Shown: positions 53,366 through 61,352 of the stretch, one piece after another | Position numbering within the stretch: the stretch's first letter is position 1 | Layout: every line of letters begins with the position of its first letter | DNA from: Bradyrhizobium sp. LTSP849 | GTDB lineage: Bacteria > Pseudomonadota > Alphaproteobacteria > Rhizobiales > Xanthobacteraceae | Reading direction: 5' to 3' | Length of the DNA: 64,000 bases | Assembly: GCF_000938255.1 (NCBI RefSeq) | Contig: NZ_JYMR01000010.1 | Span: 80,222-144,221, forward strand | Translations under genes and position numbers: made by a program | The notes under the pieces: model-generated | The model's database searches: none | Told to the model about the DNA's origin: nothing | The model's input: only the letters and a program-made list of their open reading frames with translations

Positions 53366-53470
53366 GGGAAGCATATGGGAAGCATCGAGGATGCCTTCCA
53401 CTACCTTCCAGTTCCCGATAATCAGCCACCTTTCGCTTTTGGGCGGGAAAACGCAACAAAAATGCTTCCC
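53366..53470. promoter_or_regulatory. Candidate integrase arm-type sites, right
   Basis: GGGAAGCA at 53,366-53,373 and 53,377-53,384 (11 bases apart) and an inverted copy at 53,463-53,470. These mirror the left-arm boxes. The two direct boxes lie just upstream of the integrase start, so integrase binding may also regulate its own promoter. Confidence 0.65.
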
Positions 53471-53496
53471 AGTACACACCACTTCCTACCCCCAAA

Positions 53497-53554
53497 CTGA
53501 CTGTAAATCAGCCGCCTTATGGCTTCGCAGGTTCGAGTCCTGCCTCCCCCACCA
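53497..53554 (+). repeat. attR core: 58-bp copy of the tRNA-Tyr 3' half
   Basis: Matches 35,489-35,546 with one difference (T at 53,518 for C at 35,510). The 5' half of a tRNA is not present before it, so this is a displaced fragment and not a second tRNA gene. Confidence 0.93.
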
Positions 53555-53627
53555 GCCTTCGCTCGCTTCGCGAGCTACGGCTCGGCAAGCCGACACAGCT
53601 GGTCGTGGCGCGAAGCGAACGAAGGCT
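53554..53627. repeat. Inverted repeat next to attR
   Basis: AGCCTTCGCTCGCTTCGCG and CGCGAAGCGAACGAAGGCT flank a GC-rich centre with further short pairing. I recognise the family as a dispersed Bradyrhizobium element. It belongs to the chromosome side of the junction. Confidence 0.55.
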
Positions 53628-53671
53628 GTCGCGCCGTAGCCCGCAGGGCGTAGGCGGACTGTCTCAACCGG

Positions 53672-54703
53672 CTACCCCATCATCTCCCGCACCATCGGCA
53701 CCACCTTTCGCCCATAAAGCTCGATGCTGCGCATCAGCTTCTCGTGCGGCAACGGTCCCCCCGAATACTTCAACTGAAACCGCGCAATCCCTAGCGCCTT
53801 TGCGGTCGCGGCGATCTTGCGCGCCACCGTCTCCGGCGAGCCGACATAGAGTGAGCCGTGCTCGGCTTCGCTGACGAATTCGTCGCGGCCCATCGGCGGC
53901 CAGCCGCGCTCCTTGCCGATGCGGTCGCGCATGGCCTTGTAGTCCGGCCACAGTTCTTCGCGCGCCTGTTCGTCGGTCTCGGCGACGTAGCCGGGCGAGT
54001 GCACGCCGATCGGCCTTGCGGGCCGGCCGAATTCCTTGAAGGCGCGGTGATAGAGATCGACGTAAGGCGCAAAGCGCGTGGGATCGCCGCCGATGATCGC
54101 GAGCATCAAGGGCAGATCGTAATGCGCAGCGCGCACCACCGATTGCGGGCTGCCGCCGACGCCGATCCAGGTCTTGAGCTGTCCGTTCTCGACAGGGGGA
54201 TAGACGAGCTGGTTTTTCAACGGCGGACGCAGCTTGCCTTCCCACGTCACCGGCTTCTGCGACAAGAGTGCGGTGAACAGGTCGAGCTTCTCCTCGAACA
54301 GCGCCTCGTAAGCCCGCAAATCGAAGCCGAACAACGGAAACGACTCGGTGAAGGAGCCGCGGCCGAGGATCACCTCGGCGCGTCCGTTCGAGAGCGCATC
54401 GAGCGTGGCAAAACGCTGGAACACGCGGATCGGATCGTCAGAGCTCAGCACTGTCACGGCCGAGCCGAGATGGATGCGCTTGGTGCGCGCTGCGATCGCG
54501 GCCAGTACGGTTTCAGGCGATGAGATAGCGAAATCGGCGCGGTGGTGTTCGCCGAGGCCAATGAAGTCGAGACCCAGCTCGTCGGCCAACACGGCCTCGT
54601 CGACGACGTTGCGGATCACCTGCGCGTGCGGGAGCAGCGCGCCGGTCGCGTCTTTGGTGACGTCGCCAAAGGTATCCAGTCCGAATTCGAGCGGTGCGGT
54701 CAT
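53672..54703 (-). CDS. LLM-class flavin-dependent oxidoreductase
   Basis: 343 residues of the bacterial luciferase-like monooxygenase family. It opens EFGLDTFGDV, then ELGLDFIGLGEHHRADFAIS with the usual flavin-site segment, and RFATLDALSNGRAEVILGRG (the family's NGR motif), SPGYVAETDEQAREE, and VGSPETVARKI at the F420/FMN-binding end. It uses reduced FMN with an unknown substrate. It is the first chromosomal gene right of the element. Confidence 0.92.
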   Translation of the reverse strand: MTAPLEFGLDTFGDVTKDATGALLPHAQVIRNVVDEAVLADELGLDFIGLGEHHRADFAISSPETVLAAIAARTKRIHLGSAVTVLSSDDPIRVFQRFATLDALSNGRAEVILGRGSFTESFPLFGFDLRAYEALFEEKLDLFTALLSQKPVTWEGKLRPPLKNQLVYPPVENGQLKTWIGVGGSPQSVVRAAHYDLPLMLAIIGGDPTRFAPYVDLYHRAFKEFGRPARPIGVHSPGYVAETDEQAREELWPDYKAMRDRIGKERGWPPMGRDEFVSEAEHGSLYVGSPETVARKIAATAKALGIARFQLKYSGGPLPHEKLMRSIELYGRKVVPMVREMMG

Positions 54704-54789
54704 CGATCAGGTCTCTGTGGGAATGCGGGAGACTTAAGTGATGGTTGCTGTGTCACAAGGGCACGCACGGAAATGCTCGGTTTCCGTTT

Positions 54790-55692
54790 TCAACCCGGCT
54801 CGTGTGGACCTGACCGAAGGCGTCGCAGACTGGACGGCGTTCGCCCATAGCGGCGACGGAAGCTTCGGTTGAATGTCGAGAGGTCGCCGAATCCCGCGGC
54901 AAAGGCGATGTCGCCGATGCGAAGCTGCCTGTCGCCGGGGTTCACAAGCATGGTCACGGCGCGCTGGAGCCGCTCTTCCGTGACAAAGGCGGCGAAGCTC
55001 AGGCCGTTACGCTCGAACAGCAGGTAGATCGATCGTTCCGACAAGCCCAGCCGTTGCGCGACGTGTTTCGCCGACAATGTTGGATCGCCGAGATGGGCGC
55101 GGATGTCGGCCTTCGCTGCGGCAAGGCGCGCCGCGGAAATCCCGCCTGCCGCGGGGCGCTCGGAATTGTCGTCGCCCGGCCGCAAGGAGGCCGCGATCAG
55201 ATCGACGATATGGTGATTGATGCCGTGAGCGAGCAGGGGGTCGGCTGGAATGCCGGTTGCGAGAAGTGCATCGACATAGGCCTGGAGCAGGCGAAGCGCG
55301 ACGCCGTCCGAAGGCAATTGTCGCAGCAGCAGCGCGTCGATATCAGGAATCTTGCTGCGAACCAGCGCGCCATCCAGCCGGACATTGGTGAGCCGGGTGC
55401 GGCCGTCGATCGCGAACGAGCCCCTTGCGGCGTACAGCAGCAGGATGCCGTCGCCTGCGTCCGGCGGCGTTGCTCCATCTTCGCCAAGAATGCGATAGCC
55501 GGATTGCCTGAACCAACTGAACACCAAACCGCTGTTGCCATCCCTGAGCAATTCATGTGCGCGGGATTCGATCTCGAGCCGCATGTTGTGGCTTCCGAAA
55601 TCATCGAGCCAGATCGCAAGCCTGTCATCGGGTGGCAGATCGTCGGTGCTGAACAGGAAACGCGTCGCGCGTTCGGTCGTCAAACGGATCAT
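54790..55692 (-). CDS. AraC-family transcriptional regulator
   Basis: 300 residues. The C-terminal 100 residues form two helix-turn-helix units: DPTLSAKHVAQRLGLSERSIY with ERNGLSFAAFVTEERL, and IGDIAFAAGFGDLSTFNRSF with RRRYGRTPSSLR. The N-terminal part resembles the AraC-binding-like cupin sensor (FLFSTDDLPPDDRLAIW). The ATG at 55,692 fits this family; the open frame extends upstream to 55,935 without family features. Possibly controls the divergent outer-membrane gene. Confidence 0.88.
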   Translation of the reverse strand: MIRLTTERATRFLFSTDDLPPDDRLAIWLDDFGSHNMRLEIESRAHELLRDGNSGLVFSWFRQSGYRILGEDGATPPDAGDGILLLYAARGSFAIDGRTRLTNVRLDGALVRSKIPDIDALLLRQLPSDGVALRLLQAYVDALLATGIPADPLLAHGINHHIVDLIAASLRPGDDNSERPAAGGISAARLAAAKADIRAHLGDPTLSAKHVAQRLGLSERSIYLLFERNGLSFAAFVTEERLQRAVTMLVNPGDRQLRIGDIAFAAGFGDLSTFNRSFRRRYGRTPSSLRRLRSGPHEPG

Positions 55693-55949
55693 CCCCGCTG
55701 GAATCCGAAGCTTTGTCGCGCGCCTCGCGAACCCGGTTCGAACTGACGCCGCGCAGACAAGGCGCGGCGCTCCGGTCCGTGTGACGCGTCCGCAACAGGG
55801 GCAACATTTCCGCGCTGTTGCGGGAATTGCAGTGCCGGCTGCACGGAGCGCCGAGACCTCCGTGCGGCATCTTCTAGGATTGCCCTCGATTCCCCGGATT
55901 GGCCGCGCGCGCCTGCTCGCGGGCTGATGCGACATTGACAGGACGCGGT

Positions 55950-56762
55950 ATGAAGAAGGCCCTTGCGGCGGTGCTATTGGTTCTCGGCGGATGCGTGTCC
56001 GCAGACGCCGGCGAGATCAACTGGACGGGATTCCATGTCGGGCTCAATGGAGGCTATGGCTGGGCACGGGGCGGCGTTACCGCACTTCCCGGCGATGCGC
56101 TCACGCAGAGCCTATTGTTCGGGCAGCCAGTCGCTTCGCCCGTCTCGGCCTCTCTCAATGCGAATGGCGGGCTTGGCGGCGGGCAGGTCGGCTATGACTG
56201 GCAGTTCGCCGGCCGCGGTGTGGTCGGCGTCGAGGCCGATATCGCCGCAGCGAGCCTGAAATCCAGCGCGTCGGTGCCAACCACGTTGTTCGGGACGCAG
56301 CCCGCGACATTCGATGTCAGCCGAAACATTGACTGGTTCGGCACGGTTCGCGGACGCATCGGGTTTTTGGCCTCGCCGGATCTCCTGCTCTTCGCCACCG
56401 GCGGCTTCGCGTATGGCCGCGTGGGTGAATCGGCCAGCGTGTCACTGCCGCCGGGCGTGTCGAATTCGATCGGCAATTTCGGCTACGCCTTCGCGTGCGG
56501 TCCGTTCTATGGATTTGCATCGTGCTTCGCCGGCAGCTCGTCGCGTATCGCGACCGGCTGGGCGGCCGGCATCGGCGGTGAAAAACGCTTTACGCAGAAC
56601 ATTAGCTTGAAGGTCGAGTATCTCCACGTCGATCTCGGTAGCACCAGCTATCCCGTGGTCGGCAGCCTCAATGCCGGCACGCCGTTCGCGCCGAGCTTTC
56701 TCAATGCCCATTCCAGTACCACGATCGATCTGGTTCGGGCCGGGCTGAACTACAATTTCTGA
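55950..56762 (+). CDS. Outer-membrane beta-barrel protein
   Basis: 270 residues. The signal peptide is MKKALAAVLLVLGGCVSADA (the Cys may be a lipobox or chance). Then EINWTGFHVGLNGGYGWARG and repeated barrel strands follow (GGQVGYDWQFAGRGVVGVEAD, VRGRIGFLASPDLLLFATGG, LKVEYLHVDLGS), ending on LVRAGLNYNF. This is the Omp25/OmpA-like small-barrel group, as at 24,448. It is divergent from the AraC gene. Confidence 0.88.
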   Translation: MKKALAAVLLVLGGCVSADAGEINWTGFHVGLNGGYGWARGGVTALPGDALTQSLLFGQPVASPVSASLNANGGLGGGQVGYDWQFAGRGVVGVEADIAAASLKSSASVPTTLFGTQPATFDVSRNIDWFGTVRGRIGFLASPDLLLFATGGFAYGRVGESASVSLPPGVSNSIGNFGYAFACGPFYGFASCFAGSSSRIATGWAAGIGGEKRFTQNISLKVEYLHVDLGSTSYPVVGSLNAGTPFAPSFLNAHSSTTIDLVRAGLNYNF

Positions 56763-56778
56763 GCTCGGGCCTTTCGGT

Positions 56779-58836
56779 CTACCGCCACATCCCGCGCATC
56801 CGCGCGCCGATATCGACTTTCGGGCCTTGCGCTCCGGTGCGGGCCGCGCCGGCGGCGGCCTTCGGCCATGCCGTGCGCTCGAACAGATAGACCAGCTGCT
56901 CCGGGATGAAGCGGGTGCGCGAGGCGTAGACGTGACGGTCGCCCTTGGCGGCCTGGCCGTGGGTGAAGAAGCGCTGCGGCACGACGAGATGGAGGTCGTC
57001 CTTGGCGCGCGTCATCGCGACATAGAGCAGGCGGCGCTCCTCCTCGATCTCGGCGCTGGTGCCGGCGCCGAGATCCGATGGCATGCAGCCATCTACGACG
57101 TTGAGCACGAACACCGATTTCCACTCTTGCCCCTTGGCGGAGTGGATGGTGGAGAGGATCAAATAGTCCTCGTCGCGCAAGGGAGGCCCGGATTTGTCGC
57201 TGGTCGCATCCGGTGGATCTAGCGTGAGCTCGGTCAAAAATTTCTCACGCGAGGTATAGCTGCTCGCGATCTGCTCGAGCTGCATCAGATCGGCGCGGCG
57301 CGTCTCGGAATCCTCATGGATGCGATCAAGATGCGGCGCGTACCAGAGCCGCACGCGTTCGAGATCGGCCGGCCACTCCGAATAGCGCAAATTTTCGACC
57401 GTGCGGACGAAGTCGGTCCAATCGGCACCGGTGCGCGGCGGCACCGGAAGCTCGCCGAGCGCGCGCAGGGGATCGGTGCTCTCCGCCATCTGGTCGAGCA
57501 CGCGCTGCGCGGTCGCGGGGCCGATGCCGGGCAAGAGATGCAGGATGCGAAAACCTGCGACGCGGTCGCGCGGGTTTTCGGCGAAGCGCAGCAGCGCCAG
57601 CACGTCCTTGACGTGAGACGCGTCGAGGAATTTCAGCCCACCGAATTTCACGAAGGGGATATTGCGGCGGGTCAGCTCGATCTCCAGCGGGCCTGAATGC
57701 GAGGACGTCCGGAACAGCACAGCCTGATGCTTCAACAGCGCGCCTTGCTCGCGGTTGGCCAGCACCTGCTCGACGATGTAGCGCGCCTGGTTGGCCTCGT
57801 CATGCACGGTCACGAGCTGCGGTTTTTGCGCGGAGGTACGGTCGGTCCAGAGATTCTTGGTAAAGCGCTCGCGGGCCAGCCCAATGACGCCGTTGGCCGC
57901 TGCCAGCACCGGTTGCGTCGATCGGTAATTGCGGTCGAGCGTGATTATGTCCGCGCGGGGCGAGAAGCTCTGCGGGAAGTCGAGGATGTTGCGCACGGTG
58001 GCGGCGCGGAACGAATAGATCGACTGCGCGTCGTCGCCGACGACCGTGAGGCCGCGGCCGTCCGGCTTCAGCGCCAGCAGGACGGAGGATTGCAGGCGGT
58101 TGGTGTCCTGGTACTCGTCGACCAGAACGTGATCGAAGCGGCCGCCGATTTCTTCGGCGATCAGCGCATCGCTCATCATCTGCGACCAGTAGAGCAGGAG
58201 GTCGTCGTAATCGAGCACGTGCTGGGCCTGCTTGGCCTCGACGTAAGCCGCGAACAGGCCTTTCAGCTCGGCCGCCCAGCCGGCGCACCAGGGATAATGC
58301 TGGCCGAGCACCTTCTCGATCTCCATCTCGGCATTGACGCAGCGCGAGTAGATCGACAGACACGTGCCCTTGGCCGGAAAGCGGCTCTCGGTCTTCGACA
58401 GGCCGCGCTCGTGCCGCACCAGATTCATCAGGTCGGCGGAATCCTCGCGGTCGTGGATGGTGAAGGCGGGATCGACGCCGATCCGCTCCGCATATTCGCG
58501 CAACAGCCGCGCGCCGATGCCGTGGAAGGTGCCGGCCCAGCTCAGCGCATCGCGCATGATCGCAGCGTTGTTCTCGCCCAGCACCTTGCGGGCGATCCGC
58601 TCCACGCGGCCAGCCATCTCGGCCGCCGCGCGGCGCGAGAACGTCATCAGCAGGATGCGGCGCGGATCGGTGCCGGCAACGATCAGATGCGCGACGCGAT
58701 GGGCCAGCGTGTTGGTCTTGCCGGAGCCTGCACCGGCAATGACGAGCAGGGGGCCGCCCACGGTCGCGCCGTCGGCCACGCCATGCTCGACGGCGCGGCG
58801 CTGCTCCGCATTGAGCGTGTCCAGATAGGTTGTCAC
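56779..58836 (-). CDS. UvrD/Rep-family ATP-dependent DNA helicase
   Basis: About 685 residues, SF1A helicase. Motifs are LNAEQRRAVEHG (Q motif), VIAGAGSGKTNTLAHRVA (Walker A), VDEYQDTN (Walker B), VVGDDAQSIYSFRAA (motif III), LDRNYRSTQPVLAAAN (IV), LSTIHSAKGQEWKSVFVLNV (V) and LLYVAMTRAKDDLHL (VI). It unwinds DNA 3' to 5' in repair or replication restart. GGGGCGATTC precedes the GTG at 58,836; an ATG at 58,887 is possible. It is distinct from a longer UvrD, since it lacks the C-terminal extension. Confidence 0.94.
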   Translation of the reverse strand: MTTYLDTLNAEQRRAVEHGVADGATVGGPLLVIAGAGSGKTNTLAHRVAHLIVAGTDPRRILLMTFSRRAAAEMAGRVERIARKVLGENNAAIMRDALSWAGTFHGIGARLLREYAERIGVDPAFTIHDREDSADLMNLVRHERGLSKTESRFPAKGTCLSIYSRCVNAEMEIEKVLGQHYPWCAGWAAELKGLFAAYVEAKQAQHVLDYDDLLLYWSQMMSDALIAEEIGGRFDHVLVDEYQDTNRLQSSVLLALKPDGRGLTVVGDDAQSIYSFRAATVRNILDFPQSFSPRADIITLDRNYRSTQPVLAAANGVIGLARERFTKNLWTDRTSAQKPQLVTVHDEANQARYIVEQVLANREQGALLKHQAVLFRTSSHSGPLEIELTRRNIPFVKFGGLKFLDASHVKDVLALLRFAENPRDRVAGFRILHLLPGIGPATAQRVLDQMAESTDPLRALGELPVPPRTGADWTDFVRTVENLRYSEWPADLERVRLWYAPHLDRIHEDSETRRADLMQLEQIASSYTSREKFLTELTLDPPDATSDKSGPPLRDEDYLILSTIHSAKGQEWKSVFVLNVVDGCMPSDLGAGTSAEIEEERRLLYVAMTRAKDDLHLVVPQRFFTHGQAAKGDRHVYASRTRFIPEQLVYLFERTAWPKAAAGAARTGAQGPKVDIGARMRGMWR

Positions 58837-58961
58837 GAATCGCCCCGATGAAACGACGAGACTCGGCGATTTGCTTGCGAATCGCAATGCGGCTGGACGA
58901 GGCAGTTATTTGGATTTAGGGGAAGGGGCGGCCCGAGTTCCAGCTCCAACGGTTCAGCGCT

Positions 58962-59549
58962 ATGACCGCTCCCGATCCCAATTTGTTCGAGATGCGACGG
59001 CTGGAGTCGCTCAGCAACACCATCTTTGGCGTGGCCATGACGCTGCTTGCCAGCGACCTGCCCAAGGCGGGTGAATTCAAGGCGATGCCGACCTGGAGCG
59101 ATCTCGCCCAGCTCTATTCCGGCCGGGTCACCGGGCTGGTGCTGAGCTTCATCATCGCCGGCGTGTTCTGGATGAGCCATCACCAGCGGCTGGCGCGTCA
59201 ACCCGAGGCCGGCCGCGGCGTGGTGATGCTGAACCTGTTCTTCCTGCTGTCCATTGTGCTTCTCCCGGTCACCAACGGCCTCGAGGCCAATTACGGGATG
59301 AGCAGCGCGGTGGCTGTGCTCTTCGGACTGCATTTGACGGCCATTGCCAGTCTCAATGCCTGGCTATGGTGGATCGTCGTGGGAGGCTGGCGGCGTGAGT
59401 TCGTCGCCGCGCTGTTCCCGATCCTGGTCCTCGTGTCAGGCACGATCGTGGCAGGGATCGCGCCGCAATACGCTTCGTATCTCTGGCTCTTCGCGTTTGG
59501 GGCGCTCCTGATCCGTCGCGTCGCCGGTGCGCCGATCGCAAACAGCTAG
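58962..59549 (+). CDS. TMEM175-family potassium channel-like protein
   Basis: 195 residues with about six membrane segments. The first helix (RRLESLSNTIFGVAMTLLA, about 12-30) corresponds to the family's R-x3-FSD filter helix, but FSD reads L17-S18-N19 here. VFWMSHHQRLARQ (after the third helix) is also family-typical. Prokaryotic TMEM175 proteins are tetrameric potassium channels. The changed motif could alter gating or selectivity. Divergent from the helicase gene. Confidence 0.8.
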   Translation: MTAPDPNLFEMRRLESLSNTIFGVAMTLLASDLPKAGEFKAMPTWSDLAQLYSGRVTGLVLSFIIAGVFWMSHHQRLARQPEAGRGVVMLNLFFLLSIVLLPVTNGLEANYGMSSAVAVLFGLHLTAIASLNAWLWWIVVGGWRREFVAALFPILVLVSGTIVAGIAPQYASYLWLFAFGALLIRRVAGAPIANS

Positions 59550-59555
59550 GCTCCG

Positions 59556-59942
59556 TCATCCCTTCGAAGCTGTCGCGCCAAACCCGTCGGCCGGCACGTA
59601 AAGCTTCACCGGGCGGATTTCGTAGACCGCGCTCGGATTGACCTGGCGCAGCAACCGCGCTGCTGCGATCGCCTCGTCATCAGTGTCGTAGTTGACGAGG
59701 TGGAAGCCGAGAAGCTGCTCCTTGGTCTCGGCAAACGGGCCGTCCAACACGATGCCCGCGCCGGGGCCACGCAAGGTGCGGGCCGTTCGGGTCTCATCCA
59801 GGCGGGCGGCTGGCCCGAGGTGCCCGCTTGCCCTCAGGGGCGCCTGAACCTCGATGACTTTGGCCACGACCGCGGCGTCAGCCTCCGGCGTCCAGGACAA
59901 AATCTCGTCTTCCACGTGGTAGGCCAGGATGGCGTAAAGCAT
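59556..59942 (-). CDS. YciI-family protein (DGPF-type)
   Basis: About 128 residues: MLYAILAYHVEDEILSW, the DGPF motif in GIVLDGPFAETKEQLLGFHLV, and a C-terminal ferredoxin-like half. YCII/DGPF proteins are small enzymes or regulators, often linked with ECF sigma factors in larger operons; none is beside this one. The frame is open from 59,948; the ATG at 59,942 fits better. It converges on the TMEM175 gene with 6 bases between stops. Confidence 0.88.
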   Translation of the reverse strand: MLYAILAYHVEDEILSWTPEADAAVVAKVIEVQAPLRASGHLGPAARLDETRTARTLRGPGAGIVLDGPFAETKEQLLGFHLVNYDTDDEAIAAARLLRQVNPSAVYEIRPVKLYVPADGFGATASKG

Positions 59943-60147
59943 CGTCACCTCGTTTGTTTTGGAGCTCGCAATCCGAAGGACGTATCACCGCCGCCGAATC
60001 CGACAATCCCTGAGACTAAAATATTTCGTCGTGGAGATTGCGACGAAACCATCCTGAAACCCGATTGCCGCCCCGAAGGGTGAACGGCGCCCAAAGCCGA
60101 GGCGACTGATGGCCACGAAGAACACGTAAAGGCAATCGGAGGCGGCA

Positions 60148-60333
60148 ATGTCGGGTCAGACCATCAAGATCATCTGCGACGCACGGCGGGCCGGGAAGTC
60201 GGAGCCTGCCGATTTGCACGACCAGGCGGGCCATCACCGCTATTACGGCAGCTCCGTCGAGAACGGCGGCGAGCGCATCGTCGAGAGCTGCCGTGGAAAA
60301 CGCCCGTCTGCGCTCAGCGTCTTCGGCTTCTGA
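60148..60333 (+). CDS. Small hypothetical protein
   Basis: 61 residues opening MSGQTIKIICDARRAGKSEP with a His/Tyr-rich centre (HDQAGHHRYYGSS). It is preceded by GGAGG and is a plausible small soluble protein. An inverted repeat (TTTCGTCG/CGACGAAA, 60,024-60,048) lies upstream and may be an operator. No family recognised. Confidence 0.5.
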   Translation: MSGQTIKIICDARRAGKSEPADLHDQAGHHRYYGSSVENGGERIVESCRGKRPSALSVFGF

Positions 60334-60361
60334 GCCTCGCCGAGCGAAACGGCGCACGCCC

Positions 60362-60565
60362 ATGAGCGTCCTGCAAATAGTGATCGCCGCGCTGCCGTTC
60401 CTGCTCTCGCTGATGAGCCGGACCAGCAAGGCGATCGCACCCTGCCTGCTCGCGAGCATCTTCACCGTGCTGCTGGGCAGCGAGCCTCACCGGGCAGCCA
60501 TGACCTGGTGTGTCGGCGTGCTGATCGCCGCGGTGGCGGTGCGCGAGCGGCTTCGCGCGATCTGA
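60362..60565 (+). CDS. Small two-helix membrane protein
   Basis: 67 residues: VLQIVIAALPFLLSLM, then IAPCLLASIFTVLLGS and MTWCVGVLIAAVAVRERL give two or three membrane helices. The ATG at 60,362 opens the hydrophobic part; a longer frame upstream is basic and unlikely. Function unknown. Confidence 0.55.
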   Translation: MSVLQIVIAALPFLLSLMSRTSKAIAPCLLASIFTVLLGSEPHRAAMTWCVGVLIAAVAVRERLRAI

Positions 60566-60575
60566 TCAGGCCGCG

Positions 60576-60740
60576 TTATGGCACGCTCAAGACCTGCTTG
60601 ACGAGGGCCTCGCGCAGCGTTGCCAACTCGCCGCTCGGCTCCATCTGCTCGATCACCTCTCCAACCTTCGGCACGAGATCGCGATGGCGCTCGTGTAGCT
60701 GCGCGCATCGCGTGCTGAGGAAGAATCTCAACCGCCGCAT
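60576..60740 (-). CDS. Possible 54-residue hypothetical protein
   Basis: On the minus strand an ATG at 60,740 opens MRRLRFFLSTRCAQLHERHR, then LVPKVGEVIEQMEPSGELAT and LREALVKQVLSVP before TAA. It reads as a compact helical protein, but there is no clear ribosome binding site and it abuts a degraded receiver gene, so it may itself be a remnant. Confidence 0.3.
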   Translation of the reverse strand: MRRLRFFLSTRCAQLHERHRDLVPKVGEVIEQMEPSGELATLREALVKQVLSVP

Positions 60741-60745
60741 TGCTC

Positions 60746-61238
60746 GAGGCTGCGACCGGCAGCTCGGGGCGGGATGTCGCCATTTGGCTGTTCCTGCCGC
60801 GATCGGCGGGCGAGGCGCTGGCCAGGACCGCGCCGGTGCAGGCGCCCGTGGCGGCCCGCGGGCACGAGAGGATTCTCGTGGTCGAGGATGATCCGCTGGT
60901 GCAGGGCTATGTCATCGCCCAGCTCGGCAGCCTCGGCTATCGCACGCTCACCGCCAGCGACGGCGCCGCCGCTCTCGCGCTGGTCGACCAGGGTGCCAGC
61001 TTTGATCTCCTGTTCACCGACATCATCATGCCCGGCGGCATGAACGGGCGGGAATTGGCCGAAGCCGTCCGGTTGCGTCGGCCGGGGGTGGGTGCTCTAC
61101 ACCTCCGGCTACACCGACAACACCATCGTCCACGAGGGACATCTCGATCCCGGCGTGGCGCTGCTCAGGAAGCCCTACCGGAAGGCGGACCTGTCGCAGA
61201 AGATCCGCGAGATGCTCGCGGGCGAGCCGCCCGCCTGA
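60746..61238 (+). pseudogene. Frameshifted remnant of a hybrid histidine kinase (receiver end)
   Basis: The start reads VAIWLFLPRSAGEAL, the last strand of a kinase ATPase domain, followed by a receiver domain with HERILVVEDDPLVQGYV and LLFTDIIMPGGMNGREL. At about 61,091 the frame is lost; one base out of phase it goes on VLYTSGYTDNTIVHEGHLDP, LLRKPYRKADLSQKIREML and stops at 61,238. The kinase 5' part is absent. So this is the 3' end of a hybrid kinase, broken by deletion and a frameshift. Confidence 0.7.
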
Positions 61239-61259
61239 CGCCAAAGACGGTCGCCAACG

Positions 61260-61292
61260 AAAAAGGCGCGGCGGGGAGAGCCCCGTCGCGCC
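61260..61292 (-). terminator. Intrinsic terminator of rreB
   Basis: Read leftward: GGCGCGACGGGG pairs with CCCCGCCGCGCC (one mismatch) around a CTCT loop, followed by TTTTT. The end at about 61,258 agrees with a short transcript starting near 61,422. Confidence 0.8.
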
Positions 61293-61352
61293 CGATTTCT
61301 TGCTCGCTGGTCCAGGGCTGAGAGCGCCCCGATGCCAAGCCTTTTTCAAAGC

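Larger units (their letters stand above)
35489..53554. mobile_element. 18-kb integrative phage satellite (cf-PICI-like) in tRNA-Tyr
   Basis: Bounded by 58-bp direct repeats, with an integrase next to the right end. Gene content is an AlpA regulator, an AAA ATPase, a head-packaging set (TerS, TerL, portal, protease, capsid, HNH) and defence-type cargo. There is no tail, baseplate, holin or endolysin gene, and about 18 kb is too short for a full siphophage. Capsid-forming phage-inducible chromosomal islands have this composition: they build heads and borrow helper tails. Alternative: a decayed prophage that lost its tail genes; the intact, tightly spaced head genes argue against wide decay. Confidence 0.8.

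Noticed and set aside
53497..53554. Second tRNA-Tyr gene
   Set aside because: Only the 3' half is present; the bases before it are not a tRNA 5' half, so it is attR.
35489..53554. Complete, inducible tailed prophage
   Set aside because: No tail, tape measure, baseplate, holin or endolysin gene could be found, and the length is too short; a satellite fits better.
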